Source: Allium sativum
Taxonomy: Eukaryota > Streptophyta > Magnoliopsida > Asparagales > Amaryllidaceae
Reading direction: 5' to 3'
DNA: 64,000 bases
Assembly: GCA_030737875.1 (NCBI GenBank)
Contig: CM060909.1
Location: forward strand, 30,091,659 to 30,155,658
Part shown: positions 21,129-32,471 of the stretch, piece by piece
Position numbering within the stretch: the stretch's first letter is position 1
How the letters are laid out: the number at the start of each line of letters is the position of its first letter
Translations under genes and position numbers: made by a program
The notes under the pieces: generated by a model
The model's input: only the letters and a program-made list of their open reading frames with translations
Told to the model about the DNA's origin: nothing
The model's database searches: none

Positions 21129-23546
21129 CACCCTAAACCTACCTTAATCCATACTAAAAATAGAAATGAAGGCCTCATGCCGCCAAATTAAATCCTAAAA
21201 GGAGTCTCCATTAATCTAAGAAGGAAGTTTCAAGCTAATCCCTCTCATATCATTCTCTAATCATCACCATCTTCATAATTAGCAACTAATCCCTCTTCAT
21301 AAGTTGGTTAATTTTGGGTTTGGTGAGTTTCTATCACTTTAACATCAATTGTTAAAGTAAGTAGATTGGGTGTAATGAGACTTATGGTCTTAAATGCGGA
21401 TTAGTGAGTTTGAATCATTTATAATGATATGTTACTCTATGTTGTTCTATGTTTATGCATATTTGATAAGTTGATTTATGCATGCTTAATAAGTTGATTT
21501 ATGCATGTTTAACAAGTTGGTTTATGCATGTTTAACAAGTGGGTTTATGCATATTTAATAAGTGGAATTATGCATGTTTAACAAAGTGAGTTGTGCAAGT
21601 TAAGTATATGTTTAAATGCAAGTTTAATGTGATATGCAAGTTATGCATGCTTATGCAAGTATATGGATGCTTATGCAAGTCATGTATATGTTTAAATGCA
21701 AGATTTATGTGATATGAAAGTTATGCATGCTTATGCAAGTATGTGAATGCTTATGCAAGATATGTATATGCTTAAATGACATGATATGCAAGTTATGCAT
21801 GTTTATGCAAGTATGTGAATGCTTATGCAAGTATGTGGATACTTATGCAAGTATGTGAATGCTTATGCAAGTTATGTGTATGCTTAAATGCATGTTTAAC
21901 ATGTTATGCAAGTTATGAGAATGCCTATATGCAAGTTCAACATGTTATGCAAGATATGTGTATGATAATATGCAAGCTCATATGCAACATGTTATGCAAA
22001 TCACGTGTATGATAATATGCAAGTTTGGGTTAAATGTAGTTGGGTTAATATATGCTCATATATGCAAGTTGACATCCTCTTAACCCATGACAAAGTTTTA
22101 TGCTAAACCCATGATATTTGTGATGGATCTTCCCCTTTATTATGTCGTGTAATGAGAACGATTTACGTGGGGAATGATGGGGTTGGTAAATATGTTAATA
22201 AATGAATGATTGGGTATGATTAAGCATACCATAAAAATAAATTACCATAAGTGGGAATTTACCTATTAAGTTAGGTCTACCCCATGGGAATTTACCTATT
22301 GAGTTAGGTCTACCCATGTTATGGAAAACTTGATATTAATTAGGGATAATTAATATGGGGATGATTAATTAGGTGTAATTAATCGACTAAGACACGAGGT
22401 TGGACTCATTTGTAGTGTAAAACTGCCCGGACCCGACCGGCTTAACCAGTTGCTACAAATGTCAGCCCAATGTGAGAGGTCTTAGCCATAAATTAAATAC
22501 GTGATTAAGGTAAAGACACGAGGTTAGACTCTGTTATGACGTAAGACTGCCCGGATTCTACCGGCTTAACCAGGCGGTCATAACAGCCAGTCTAATGTGG
22601 GAGGTCTTTATGGGAGATCACGGTCTTAATTAATTAAGAAACACTTAACCATAGTAGCATGTAGTGGGACATGAGGGGTTAAGTGGGTGCCTTCGGTGGC
22701 ATGAGGAAATTTTGTAGTTGCCTTGGGTGGCATGTGGAATCTAGTGGGTTGCCTTGGGTGGCAATAGAAAATACGATTAGAATACTTAACCAAGTGGAAA
22801 CATGTAATTAAACATGATTAAAGGGTTAAGTGGGATACACTAGATATTTGACAAGCTTAAGTGGGTAGCTTGTGGGGGCCCATTTCAACCAATATCCCAA
22901 ACGTATCTTTGTGGGCTCGACCCATGTCGAGTGACGGGACACGCATATTGGGCTTGATTATAAGAGGCCAAAACGGGTTAGCGGTGGCAACGCAAGTCCA
23001 ACGGGTTTCATATGCGTGTGTGGGCCCGGGCTGGTAGATAAACCGTTGTTGCATCGTGTAGATATAAAGCCGTGCACCGTTAGTATTGGGTAGCCACTTT
23101 AGGGGAGTGATACACCCCACTGTGGGACCAGCACGGGTATCTACAGTAGGGAGCCGATCGCTTGGGGAGTAGTGGGTACACCTAATAAAGATAGGGGCAG
23201 ACGGCACCTATGTAGGGGTACACGAAACTACTGGGTAAGAATTACTGAGTACACCTAGTGGAGATAGGGGCAGACGGCACCTATGTAGTGGGCTAGGGGT
23301 ACACGAGACTACTGGGGAAATTTTCTAAGTCCTTGGAAGGGATCAACCTTTAAGTAGGAATGACTGGTGTGGTGCAGTTAGTAATTATCCTTGGGTGGGT
23401 AGATGCGTCCTGACGGTTATCTTAGTTTATCCTAAGTCTACCAAGCTGCTTAGTGTAGCCATTCATCCCCAGATATTACCGTAGGTCAAGTTTATGTCTT
23501 CTCTGGTTACTTTAATGATTGTATTGTTAAAGTTATAGGACTCACT

Positions 23547-23560
23547 CAGACTTATGTCTG
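23547..23560 (+). other. Conserved U5 hairpin, Tekay version (3' LTR)
   Basis: Same CAGAC-TTAT-GTCTG as the 5' LTR. Confidence 0.6.
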
Positions 23561-23952
23561 ACCCCGTTGTTTTTATCTTTTTCCCAACCCTCAGGTCCTA
23601 CGGTGGATCCTAGCGGTAGTAGAGCTTGATCGGGTTGCTGTTCCAGTCTTTAGGAGCTTGGGTAGATGTAAAGCTCCAGTTATCCAGTTATGTTTTCTTT
23701 TGTTATGGCTATTGTATGAGAGAGTGGGATTATGTACTTCTTTATTTTGACAGATATTGTACTTGACTTTTATCATGGTTTTATGATGTAACCAGACATG
23801 TTTATTTCCGCTGTTATGAGATGATGTTTTAAATTTCAAATACTATTTATATCTGTCTTGGTGTAATTTTTCTGTTCTATATTCACTAAAATACTCCACC
23901 GATGCTATGGCATTCCCTTAGTGAGTGACCATAGCGGGCGTGGGGTGTTACA

Positions 23953-23957
23953 TGATA
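23953..23957. repeat. TSD of the Tekay-like element, right copy (TGATA)
   Basis: Matches 12173..12177. Confidence 0.93.
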
Positions 23958-24309
23958 TGTGTGTTTGAATGGAAAATAATATATATATATATATATACTC
24001 CCCTCGTCCACAAATCATGGACGATATTTATTGTGTGTGAATTGATGTGAAAATTTTGGTGAATAATGCGAATGGTTGATAGAATTGTTTGTGGTTGATA
24101 TTGTTTGGTTGTGGTTGAAAAATACCCATTGGTGATTGAAACAAATTTGAAATAATTGTGGAAATGAAAATAAAACATGCCGCCTGCGTGCGAACTAGAT
24201 GCATGAAATCCCTATTGTCAAAAACCGTGAGGTTTTAAGGTAGAGCAAGGAGCCGTACTCGGGACGGTGCCGGTTTTAACTACCCTGCCGTTATGCTGCC
24301 GAAATTTTG

Positions 24310-24990
24310 AATAATATTCATGTGTTAGAATTATTTTCATATGTTGAAATTATTTTCATGTGTTGAAACTAAAGTCATGTGTTGAAACTATATCCATGTG
24401 TGGAAATGCTCATGTGTTGAGAAGTGATGTGTGAAAATTAAATTCATGTGTGAATTAATAAGGCGTTTAAACAAAAAAAAATCACATTTTTATAATATAT
24501 ATGAAGTATGTAAAATATTCGCCTTATATACAAATAGTTTCAACAATAAAAATTTCATCTTTCTTATATGAACAAACTATATAAAATATCCATGTGTGGA
24601 AATGCTCATGTGTAGAGAAGAGCGTGTGTTGAAAAGTTTCATGTGTTGAATAAGAAGATCGAACAATAAAAATTACATTTTTATTGAAATTATGAAGTAT
24701 TAACGGCATTCATGTGTCGAATAAATAATTTAGATGATGAAAATACTATTTTTATCATATTTGTTATTTGATAAAAATATGCTAGTGTGAAAATAAATAT
24801 TTGTGAAATGAATATTATTTTTAACATGTATGAAAACTAAATAAAATAGTCATGTGTTGAAATATATTTTAGTTCGCCAAAAAGATCATTTTTATTGAAA
24901 TGTGAAGTGTTAAAAATAACCACTTGTTCAAATAAATATGCATGAGTTGAAATATTCATTAATTAGCTAATGAAATGATTTTTGCCTATG
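24310..24990 (+). repeat. CATGTGTTGAAA minisatellite of the solo LTR
   Basis: Degenerate repeats of CATGTGTTGAAA with variable AT-rich spacers. It occupies the same place in the LTR as the hairpin minisatellite of layer 1 but has unrelated sequence. Confidence 0.7.
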
Positions 24991-25963
24991 TATGCCACAT
25001 TAGAATGAATGGCGACTTTAAACCAAATTGAATCAAATATGAAGTTGAATGGAAAATGTTAAGTGATAAGAATTGCATATATGTACATGCATATTTATTG
25101 AACAGGTTATAGCAAAGCGGCTAGAGAAGAGGAATAAAATTTTGTGCTCGACAAATATGTACACGTTTACTGTTTTGCTTGGGTGATGATTTTATGAGCC
25201 TATTGGCTAGCCTCTTGGCTTTTTCTTTTTCTTTTTGAGATGAGACGCCCGTGTGGCTATTTGGGAATTTTCCTAGCCCCTCCCGTACAAAGGAGGTTAT
25301 GGCGAAATTTTCCAAAATTTAAAGGCGTTAGTGAAATATTTGAAGTGAAAACGATATTGAAATCGTCGAATCAACTATATTTATATATATATATAATTAA
25401 ATTAAATCGAATAACGACGCTGTAGTTCGTAATTTGAAACCGTGATTTCAAACGACTAGTGTGGGAGATCCGACCGTCGGATTTTCCCAAAACTGAAACC
25501 GTTGTATTCGTTTTGAAATGATCTTTCTAATGATATAAAATTTGTGAAGATCCAATGGTTAGATTTTCAGATATGTGTAAAACAAATTTAGTGAAAAACA
25601 ACACCAGTGCCTCGGCACGACCTGAAATGTCATTTAATTAAATATGGTCGTTTTTAAATAAATAAAAATGGCGATATATCGTTATAAAATATTATTGACG
25701 ATATAGAATGGAAATAAACCGATTTTGCTTGGTTTGCTTGATATGTGATGGTTGAATGTATTTAACTTGAATACCATATTAAAGAACTGAAATGTGAATG
25801 TTGGGTGATTTAACCATGTGAAAAATTGATTTGAAAATCTAAATATACGTGGATTATTTGAAAAGGCCGAGTTTATTCTCATTTCAAATAATCGATCGAT
25901 GGTGAGAAGTCGAAGAGTTGAAGACGGTTGAAGACCGACGATCTTCACATTGGATGGATGGGC

Positions 25964-25968
25964 GCTAC
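25964..25968. repeat. TSD of the minus-strand element, left copy (GCTAC)
   Basis: Repeated at 40314..40318. Confidence 0.92.
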
Positions 25969-26380
25969 TGTAACGACCCGGATTTTGAGCGACTTTGGTT
26001 ATCGACGTAAGCTCGACGTCGATAACCAAAACATCGAAAAATCCCGGTAATTAATGAAAGAAATTAGAAGGTGAGAATAGATAAGATAGAAACTTAGAAT
26101 AGAAGAAGAAGAAGAACACAACATCAGAGTAACACGAACCTCAAAGCGGAACGAATAACATATAATAGATAACATAACTTTGAAATATAACAGTTATGTA
26201 TACAATAGCACTTATCAGAGTACAGCACTTACAACACAGCGGAAATAAACTATAGCTATATGATCCAGAAGCCTCCTGCTCCAGCTCTTCAAGTATATCT
26301 GTAAAATCCCGACTACTTGACTGTCCGTACAAATTTAGGCACCCAAGAGTTTAGGGAAAACAACAAAGTAAACTCCGGGT

Positions 26381-26394
26381 CAGTCATGGGACTG
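26381..26394 (-). other. Conserved U5 hairpin, left LTR
   Basis: Minus strand reads CAGTC, CCAT, GACTG in the context CACACCAGTCCCATGACTG. A second stem, GAGTTTA (26347) with TAAACTC (26369), follows. Confidence 0.65.
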
Positions 26395-28084
26395 GTGTGA
26401 GTAAAATAGTTTAAACAGGCATATGAACAAGTAAACGATATCTCATAAGACTACGCCGCAGAACGGAACGGGTTTTTCCCTTATGAGAATCCAAAATATC
26501 TTCATATCAAAAACCTTTTGATATTATAATAATGTCTACGTACAAATAGATATCAACTAGCAGAAACGCTTTCTTCTCACGTTCTACATATATGGTATAC
26601 AATCAAAATCGCAAGCACGTATTGGATAATGGGTTTCCAACTATGACAAGGTATGGAACCACCTTCCGATCAGTGTACTCAAGGAACGATACACTGGAGT
26701 TCAACAAGAACATCATGTAACTCAGCCACACAAGACCTACCACTCATTTCGCTTGAGTGTATCGAATGTATATCACCAACGGTTGGGATCAGCAACCGTT
26801 CCCGTATATATATGGGACTGCATTGATAGATTTAAGAAGCAAATGAATATTCTCTAGATAGGTGATTATACACACTACTTCGGAGCGACCGACTTAGCCA
26901 TGTCGCCTTCCCGATTTCTGTCATTTACTGGTTGATGAGGCTAGAAGCTACGCTTTATCATCACATCAGATTCACTTCGAATGCCACATTGTCAGATCCA
27001 TCGAAATCACTAATTGACGTTTACAACAGTACATTACGTGTCAGCTAAAAGAAGTTTCCTTCTCCGCTTCCACTCTTGGTACGGTTGAAGAAATCAATGT
27101 GCGTGACCTTTCTGGAAATACTCTGTCAGACATCCATCTTCATTCACTTAAAATGTCACATCGTCATACCCGCCAAATCACAAATTGACTTATCCAAAAA
27201 TAACACGGGTATACAGCTAAGAGAAACGAATTCCTCCGCCACCAAACGTGAATACGTTTGAACATATCAACTTGCGCGATCCATTGGATATACTCTGTCA
27301 GACCTTCGTCCATACAAGTTGTCCTGGGACTGGACAAACCGAAGGCACTATTCCGTATATCCATCTTAGTCACTGTTATCTAAGACTTATACAACAGCCC
27401 TTTCATTTTACTCCGTCTTCAATTATCTTTGACATATATGATTCGCGACGCTTATGCCAATACAGAGTGGTTCTATGGATAATAATCCAACCGGTCTCTC
27501 CATATTAACAACGTTAAAATGGTCAAAAACTTCGATAGTCGGTGAGTTAACTATCAAAGAAAAACAAGTGTGCAAACAACGATATTATTTCCAAATGGAA
27601 ATTATATCGAACAAACATCATTTAACATAAATCTCTTTAGTTCATTTATTTACTTATCTCCTGTTTCCCTATATTCAATATTTCTTATTTTCTTTTATCA
27701 GCAAACATTTCTGATTCTCGTTTGGAAAACATTTCCAAAACTCCTTTACGATCAAACCTTACCATTTCTTAGTCAAGAAGGAAGTCACTCAAGTTGGGGT
27801 ATAATTACCTCTCAGACCTTAACTGAACAACGTTATAACTTTGAAATGGTCAAAGTTTATCTTTTAATCTTTAACAACTTCTTTACGCATTTCTCGGATT
27901 CAATTTTACTAATCCACTTCTATATTTAAAACATTGGTTATAACGATAACGTTATAATCCCTCCTTTCGAATTATCTAACTTTAATTATAACTTCTATTC
28001 TTATTAGTGAATAATTAACCTAACACTTATTTATTTATAAATAAATAAATCTCTATTTAAACACTGGAAAAGTATAAGTACTTT

Positions 28085-28500
28085 CCCGAATTCGATATAA
28101 TCGAATTTGCTGATTAACTCTCTTCGAGAAATCTCTATTTGATTAACTCTTCTTCGAATAACCTATATTCGATTAACTCCTTCTCGAATAAACGATATTC
28201 GATAATCTCTCTTCGAATAACTAATATTCGATAACTCTTCCTTTTCAAATATCTCATATTTGAAAATCTCACTTCGATTAAACTATAATCGATAACTCCC
28301 TTCGATGAAACTAACATCGGTAACTCCTTTCGATGAAACTACCATTGATAACTCCTTTCGATGAAACTAACATCGATAACTCCTTTCGATGAAACTAACA
28401 TCGATAACTCCTTTCGATGAAACTAACATCGATAACTCCTTTCGATGAAACTAACATCGATTTACTCCTTTCGATGAAACTAACATCGATTTATTTAACT
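28085..28500 (-). repeat. Hairpin minisatellite, 7-5-7 type (left LTR)
   Basis: Units about 29 bp apart, each a 7-bp stem around a 5-nt loop, start at 28154, 28184, 28213, 28245, 28274 and 28302. Stems are TCGAATA/TATTCGA (three times), TCAAATA/TATTTGA and TCGATTA/TAATCGA. They then give way to TCGATGA/ACATCGA repeats on a 27-bp period. Confidence 0.85.
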
Positions 28501-28889
28501 CGACGAACTTAACTCGACTAACTTAACTTGACTCGACTAACTCGACTTACTTGGTTCGACCAATTCGAATCGATTAACTAGGCTCGACTAACTTGACTAA
28601 CTTAACTCGACTTACTTGGTTCGACCAATTCGATTCGATTAACTAGGCTCGACTAACTTGGTCGAACCACCCGATCAACTCAACTTATTTAACTTAACTT
28701 ATTTCTCAACTCGATCAACTCGATTAACTCCTATCGAATAACTAATATTCGATTAAACTCCATTCGCTTGACTCTAGATCGCAGCGATCACAATGGTTAC
28801 GCCTGACTCCCTCAGGAAACATCCGACCGCCGTAGGCTATTTACAGCCCTGCGAATTACGCTAGCAGTCGTACAAGATGGAAACTTACC

Positions 28890-29220
28890 CTGAATACTGT
28901 GTTTGACTAACTCTGTCTCAAATAACTATATTTGATTAACTCTAGTTCGTTTTAACTCTAATCGATTAACTCTAACTAATTAACTCCAACTGGTTAACTC
29001 TAACTGATTAACTCTAACTGATTAACTCTAACTGGTTAACTCTAACTGATTTACTCTAACTAATTAACTCCAACTTATTAACTCTAACTGGTTAACTCTA
29101 ACTGATTTACTCTAACTAATTAACTCCAACTGATTAACTCTAACTGATTAACTCTAACTGATTAACTCTAACTGGTTAACTCTAACTGATTAACTCTAAC
29201 TGGTTAACTCTATTTGACTA
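28890..29220 (-). repeat. 14-bp AACTCTAACTGATT repeats (left LTR)
   Basis: About twenty units of TTAACTCTAACTGA and close variants (TGGT, TAAT, TGAT). The same tract in the right LTR lies at about 36770..37075 and is slightly shorter. Confidence 0.85.
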
Positions 29221-29229
29221 ACTCGACTT

Positions 29230-29625
29230 GACTAACCCCTTTCGAATAACATATTCGATTAACTAACTTTCAAATACCATATTCGATTAACTAACTTCAA
29301 ATCCCATATTCGATTAACTCCTTTCGAATACCATATTCGATTAACTAACTTCGAATACCATATTCGATTAACTAACTTCGAATACCATATACGATTAACT
29401 AACTTCGAATACCATATTCGATTAACTAACTTCGAATACCATATTCGTTTAACTAACTTCGAATACCATATTCGATTAACTAACTTCGAATACCATATTC
29501 GTTTAACTAACTTCGAATACCATATTCGATTAACTAACTTTCGAATAACATATTCGATTTACTCCCTTCGAATACCATATTCGATTTAACTCCTTTCGAA
29601 TGTCTATATTCGATTAACTTTATTC
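29230..29625 (-). repeat. 27-bp TCGAATACCATATTCGA repeats (left LTR)
   Basis: About a dozen units in which TCGAATA and TATTCGA flank a CCA loop, spaced by TTAACTAAC. The right LTR carries the same array at about 37100..37480. Confidence 0.88.
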
Positions 29626-30878
29626 ACTTTATAAAGATTTCCTTTTTAACAACGTTTTATTCATTTGAAAAGATTTACTTTTAAATAACGGTTCAAAAAA
29701 AATGATTTCCCTTTTATAACGTTTCCTTTCCAATTTTATTAGTAAATGGTTTACAAATATTCCCTTTTCAAATTTATTCTTGAAATATTCTAACTCCTTA
29801 AATTCCCGGGAAAATTCGCCATAACCTCCTTTGTATCGGGAGCATCGGGAAAATCCCCAAACTCGCCACACAGGCCTTTCCATTCAAAAAGAAATGTTTT
29901 GAATTTATTTCCTTTTCAAATATCTCCTATTTATAAATATTCCAATTTATAAACATTTCTTATTTATAAATATTCCACTTTATAAATATCTCTTATTTAT
30001 AAATATTCCATTTTATAAATATTCTATCTTCAATATCACTTTGAAAATCCCCTTATCAACATTTCGATATGTTATGGTATTCAATCATATCAAATCACGA
30101 TGTTCAATATCGTCCATACACATATAATCAACAACAGATTATATATCACATTATATATCACAATATAAAAATCACAGTAAAATATCTGTTGAGGAATCCA
30201 GTTGGATTCCTCCAACCTGTTTCCCTGCATCACAGATGTTAGACAATATAGATAACATCACTTTCAGTTCCATATGATATATTCTGTTAAACAGAATCAA
30301 TATAGAAATTCAACTAACTGACTAGCAGTTCAATCAAACAGTCAACATACAGTCAATCAACCAATATCTAACAGTTCTAAAAATACAACATGAAATTATA
30401 AACTATTCAGAGTTAGTGAGATTTACTCACATTGGACGATCATCGTTGATAACGATAACCATCGCTCGAATTGATTCAGACAGACAATTTATTTCACTAT
30501 AAATTGTAACGAGCTCAAATGGACTTCTAGTCAGTTCCATGACGTAGTGTCCGTCCACACGAATCTAACGGATCTGACCGTTCGAAATTCTGATCACGTG
30601 TGATAAAGTTATTAATTTTACAAGTTATAAATGGTTTAAACTAAACAAAACTAATTAAAATTTCCATTTGAGCCTTACTGTTTGAAATTCAGCCCATTCC
30701 CACTTGCTAAACCCACGTTCCTCTTTACTCCATCTTCTACAGTATATCCCTTTTTCATCCCTGTTTGATTCCGATTCCAGAAATTTTAACTGGCCATTTC
30801 AAACAAATAATTCAATCATTTCATTTTGTTCCTCATGCCACCCTTTTACACAGCTCGACCACCCACTGATCCACATCA

Positions 30879-31205
30879 CTAATGCCACTCCTTCTTCCCA
30901 GTACACTTTGCGCACCCAGCTTCTTCCAAAAGGCCATGGCCGACACTTTGAACCTCCACCTCTCCTCCTTTAACTACACAAACATTTGCCAACTTTCTCA
31001 CCTGTACACCCACACTACACCACCGTACCATCTTCTCACAATACACACCATGCAACAGTGAACCCCACTTCTCTTTTATTCTTCCTACAACCGACCCAAC
31101 GAGTCTGCCTCGTTTTCCTTTCTTCAACCAAACAGACAAGAAACCGTACCACTTAAACTCCTCACCGCTCTTCACGAAGTTCACTGACGCGTCCACTAAA
31201 GCCAT
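30879..31205 (-). CDS. Hypothetical 108-residue frame in the LTR GC-rich island (left)
   Basis: An open frame about 260 bp downstream of the LTR TATA box, starting MALVDASVNF and ending GKKEWH, with a basic middle (LKKGKRGRL). The right LTR keeps a frame of identical length (38741..39067). About ten nucleotide differences give six residue changes, close to the neutral expectation, so there is no sign of selection. I recognise no domain. It could be a captured host exon or leader sequence open by chance. Confidence 0.25.
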   Translation of the reverse strand: MALVDASVNFVKSGEEFKWYGFLSVWLKKGKRGRLVGSVVGRIKEKWGSLLHGVYCEKMVRWCSVGVQVRKLANVCVVKGGEVEVQSVGHGLLEEAGCAKCTGKKEWH

Positions 31206-31493
31206 CCAGCCTCTCCAAACTCCACCTACTCAGAACTCCCTCCCTATCTCCCCTCTGGTCGAATGCGATCATCAGCCCTAGTGTTGGCTGTTATAGTCGG
31301 CCCCCAAAATAGTTAATCGAGCAGGGTATAAGTGGTATAGGATTAAAGAGGAGGTTATGGCGATTTGCAACTACATTGATTTCATGGTTTAAGAAATTTT
31401 ATTCTGATTTAATTTCTTGAAGCAATTAATGAAGGCCGGCGGCTTCAATTTTATTACAGAGGAAATAGAAGATTAGGTCTTAAGTTAGGAGGG

Positions 31494-31501
31494 TATTTAT
31501 A
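31494..31501 (-). promoter_or_regulatory. TATA box, left LTR of the minus-strand element
   Basis: Minus strand TATAAATA in the context CATATAAATACCC, about 960 bp into the LTR. The right-LTR copy is at 39356..39363. Confidence 0.5.
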
Positions 31502-32458
31502 TGAATTATGTTGGATTTGTGAGGCAAATAGTTCTCCATGTTTCTCCTTTAGTTTTTGAAAGGTGTTGAATTTTCCACATTCACGGTTTTGCTAAGGAGT
31601 AATGAAATGAACGGTGGCTCATTTTTGACCCCAGAGGAAAGAAATGGATTAGGGGATATTTGTTTTACACTTTTGGGTACCCCATTATACGAAATTCTGT
31701 TTGTCCATGGACTGATATGAAAATACCGTTGTGGCCAGTAAGGTACCACGATTTCAAAAATATAAAAATACCGGTAGGTGGACTCATATTTTGAAACTTC
31801 AAAATGTTGATTTCAAGGTGCGAAATACTTCAAAATAAAAAGTCACTTATTAAATTAATTAAAAATTATCATAAAATTCTAAAAATTAATTTATCATTAT
31901 GTCTCTAAAGAACATTGTCTAAATTCAAACCCGATCTCTAGTTATATCGAATAAACCGTTATGGTCGATAAACGATTCTATAACGACTATTATAAAATTT
32001 GATTTGGACATATCTCAAAATCTATACGATGAAATCCTGATTTTTCTCTTCCACTAGAAGATATACACCACCAGCTCCACACGTTTCTTGTTTCACAGAA
32101 ATCCGGCTTAAAACGAATCCTGTACATTCAATTGAAGTTCGAATCGCCAATTTACGAACTGCAGCGCCATTTCGAGCTCGTTTATAAATATATTATAAAC
32201 GTTCAACTGTCGTCGATTCAATATAATCGTTATTATATTTCGAATCGATACTCCACCAAATCTCGTATGCTATTCAATTCACATGATATTGTGAATTTCA
32301 CTATTTCCGACTATTTCGACATTATAATATATTATTATATTATAATTATTAATTAAATATTCAATATTATTTAATTAAACGATCATTAACTTCTCTAAAT
32401 CACCAATTATATAATTAAATAAATTAATTATATATCTCTAAAAATGCGGGTCATTACA

Positions 32459-32471
32459 TTCTTCCCCACTT
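32459..32471 (-). other. Polypurine tract of the minus-strand element
   Basis: Minus strand AAGTGGGGAAGAA abuts the 3' LTR and is preceded by the clade's TTTCGAGGACGAAA block (about 32484..32497). Confidence 0.88.

Larger units (their letters stand above)
12178..23952 (+). mobile_element. Complete Tekay/Del-like Ty3/gypsy retrotransposon
   Basis: An 11,775-bp element with two 3318-bp LTRs, 5-bp TSDs, a primer binding site, a polypurine tract and a single uninterrupted gag-pol frame. The LTR ends are 11-bp inverted repeats, TGTAACACCCC and GGGGTGTTACA. A line-by-line comparison gives about 21 substitutions and no length change between the LTRs (about 0.6%), so the insertion is very recent. 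Pol order is protease, reverse transcriptase, RNase H, integrase. The C-terminal tail after the GPF motif looks like the chromodomain-type tail of the Tekay lineage; the lineage call is from memory of that motif. It sits inside the solo LTR. Confidence 0.97.
20635..23952 (+). mobile_element. 3' LTR of the Tekay-like element
   Basis: 3318 bp, the same length as the 5' LTR and offset by 8457 bp. It contains the E2F-like palindrome (20888), the GTCGAC array (20914..20979), the TATA box (21121..21128), stem-loop units (22387..22485, 22511..22610) and the U5 hairpin (23547..23560). Differences from the 5' LTR are scattered single substitutions. Confidence 0.96.
23958..25968 (+). mobile_element. 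Solo LTR, middle segment
   Basis: It continues the solo LTR after the Tekay-like insertion. It holds a short TA run (about 23980..23998), a minisatellite (about 24310..24990) and a unique block 25380..25960 collinear with 43020..43490 of layer 1. No gene is supported. Confidence 0.85.
25969..32458 (-). mobile_element. Left (3') LTR of the minus-strand element
   Basis: Read on the minus strand from 32458: U3 with TATA at 31494..31501, a GC-rich island with a 108-codon frame (30879..31205), AT-rich repeats (29930..30030), hairpin minisatellites (28085..29625) and the conserved U5 hairpin (26381..26394). It is collinear with the right LTR along its whole length. Confidence 0.93.

Noticed and set aside
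27570..27929. 119-codon hydrophobic frame conserved in both LTRs (also 35474..35833), membrane-protein-like
   Set aside because: Antisense to the element, AT-rich composition alone gives F/L/I-rich translation, and conservation follows from LTR identity.
28085..29625. Regular short repeats with spacers, superficially like a CRISPR array
   Set aside because: Spacers are themselves repeats, units drift gradually, the whole array is duplicated in the other LTR, and the context is plant retroelement DNA.
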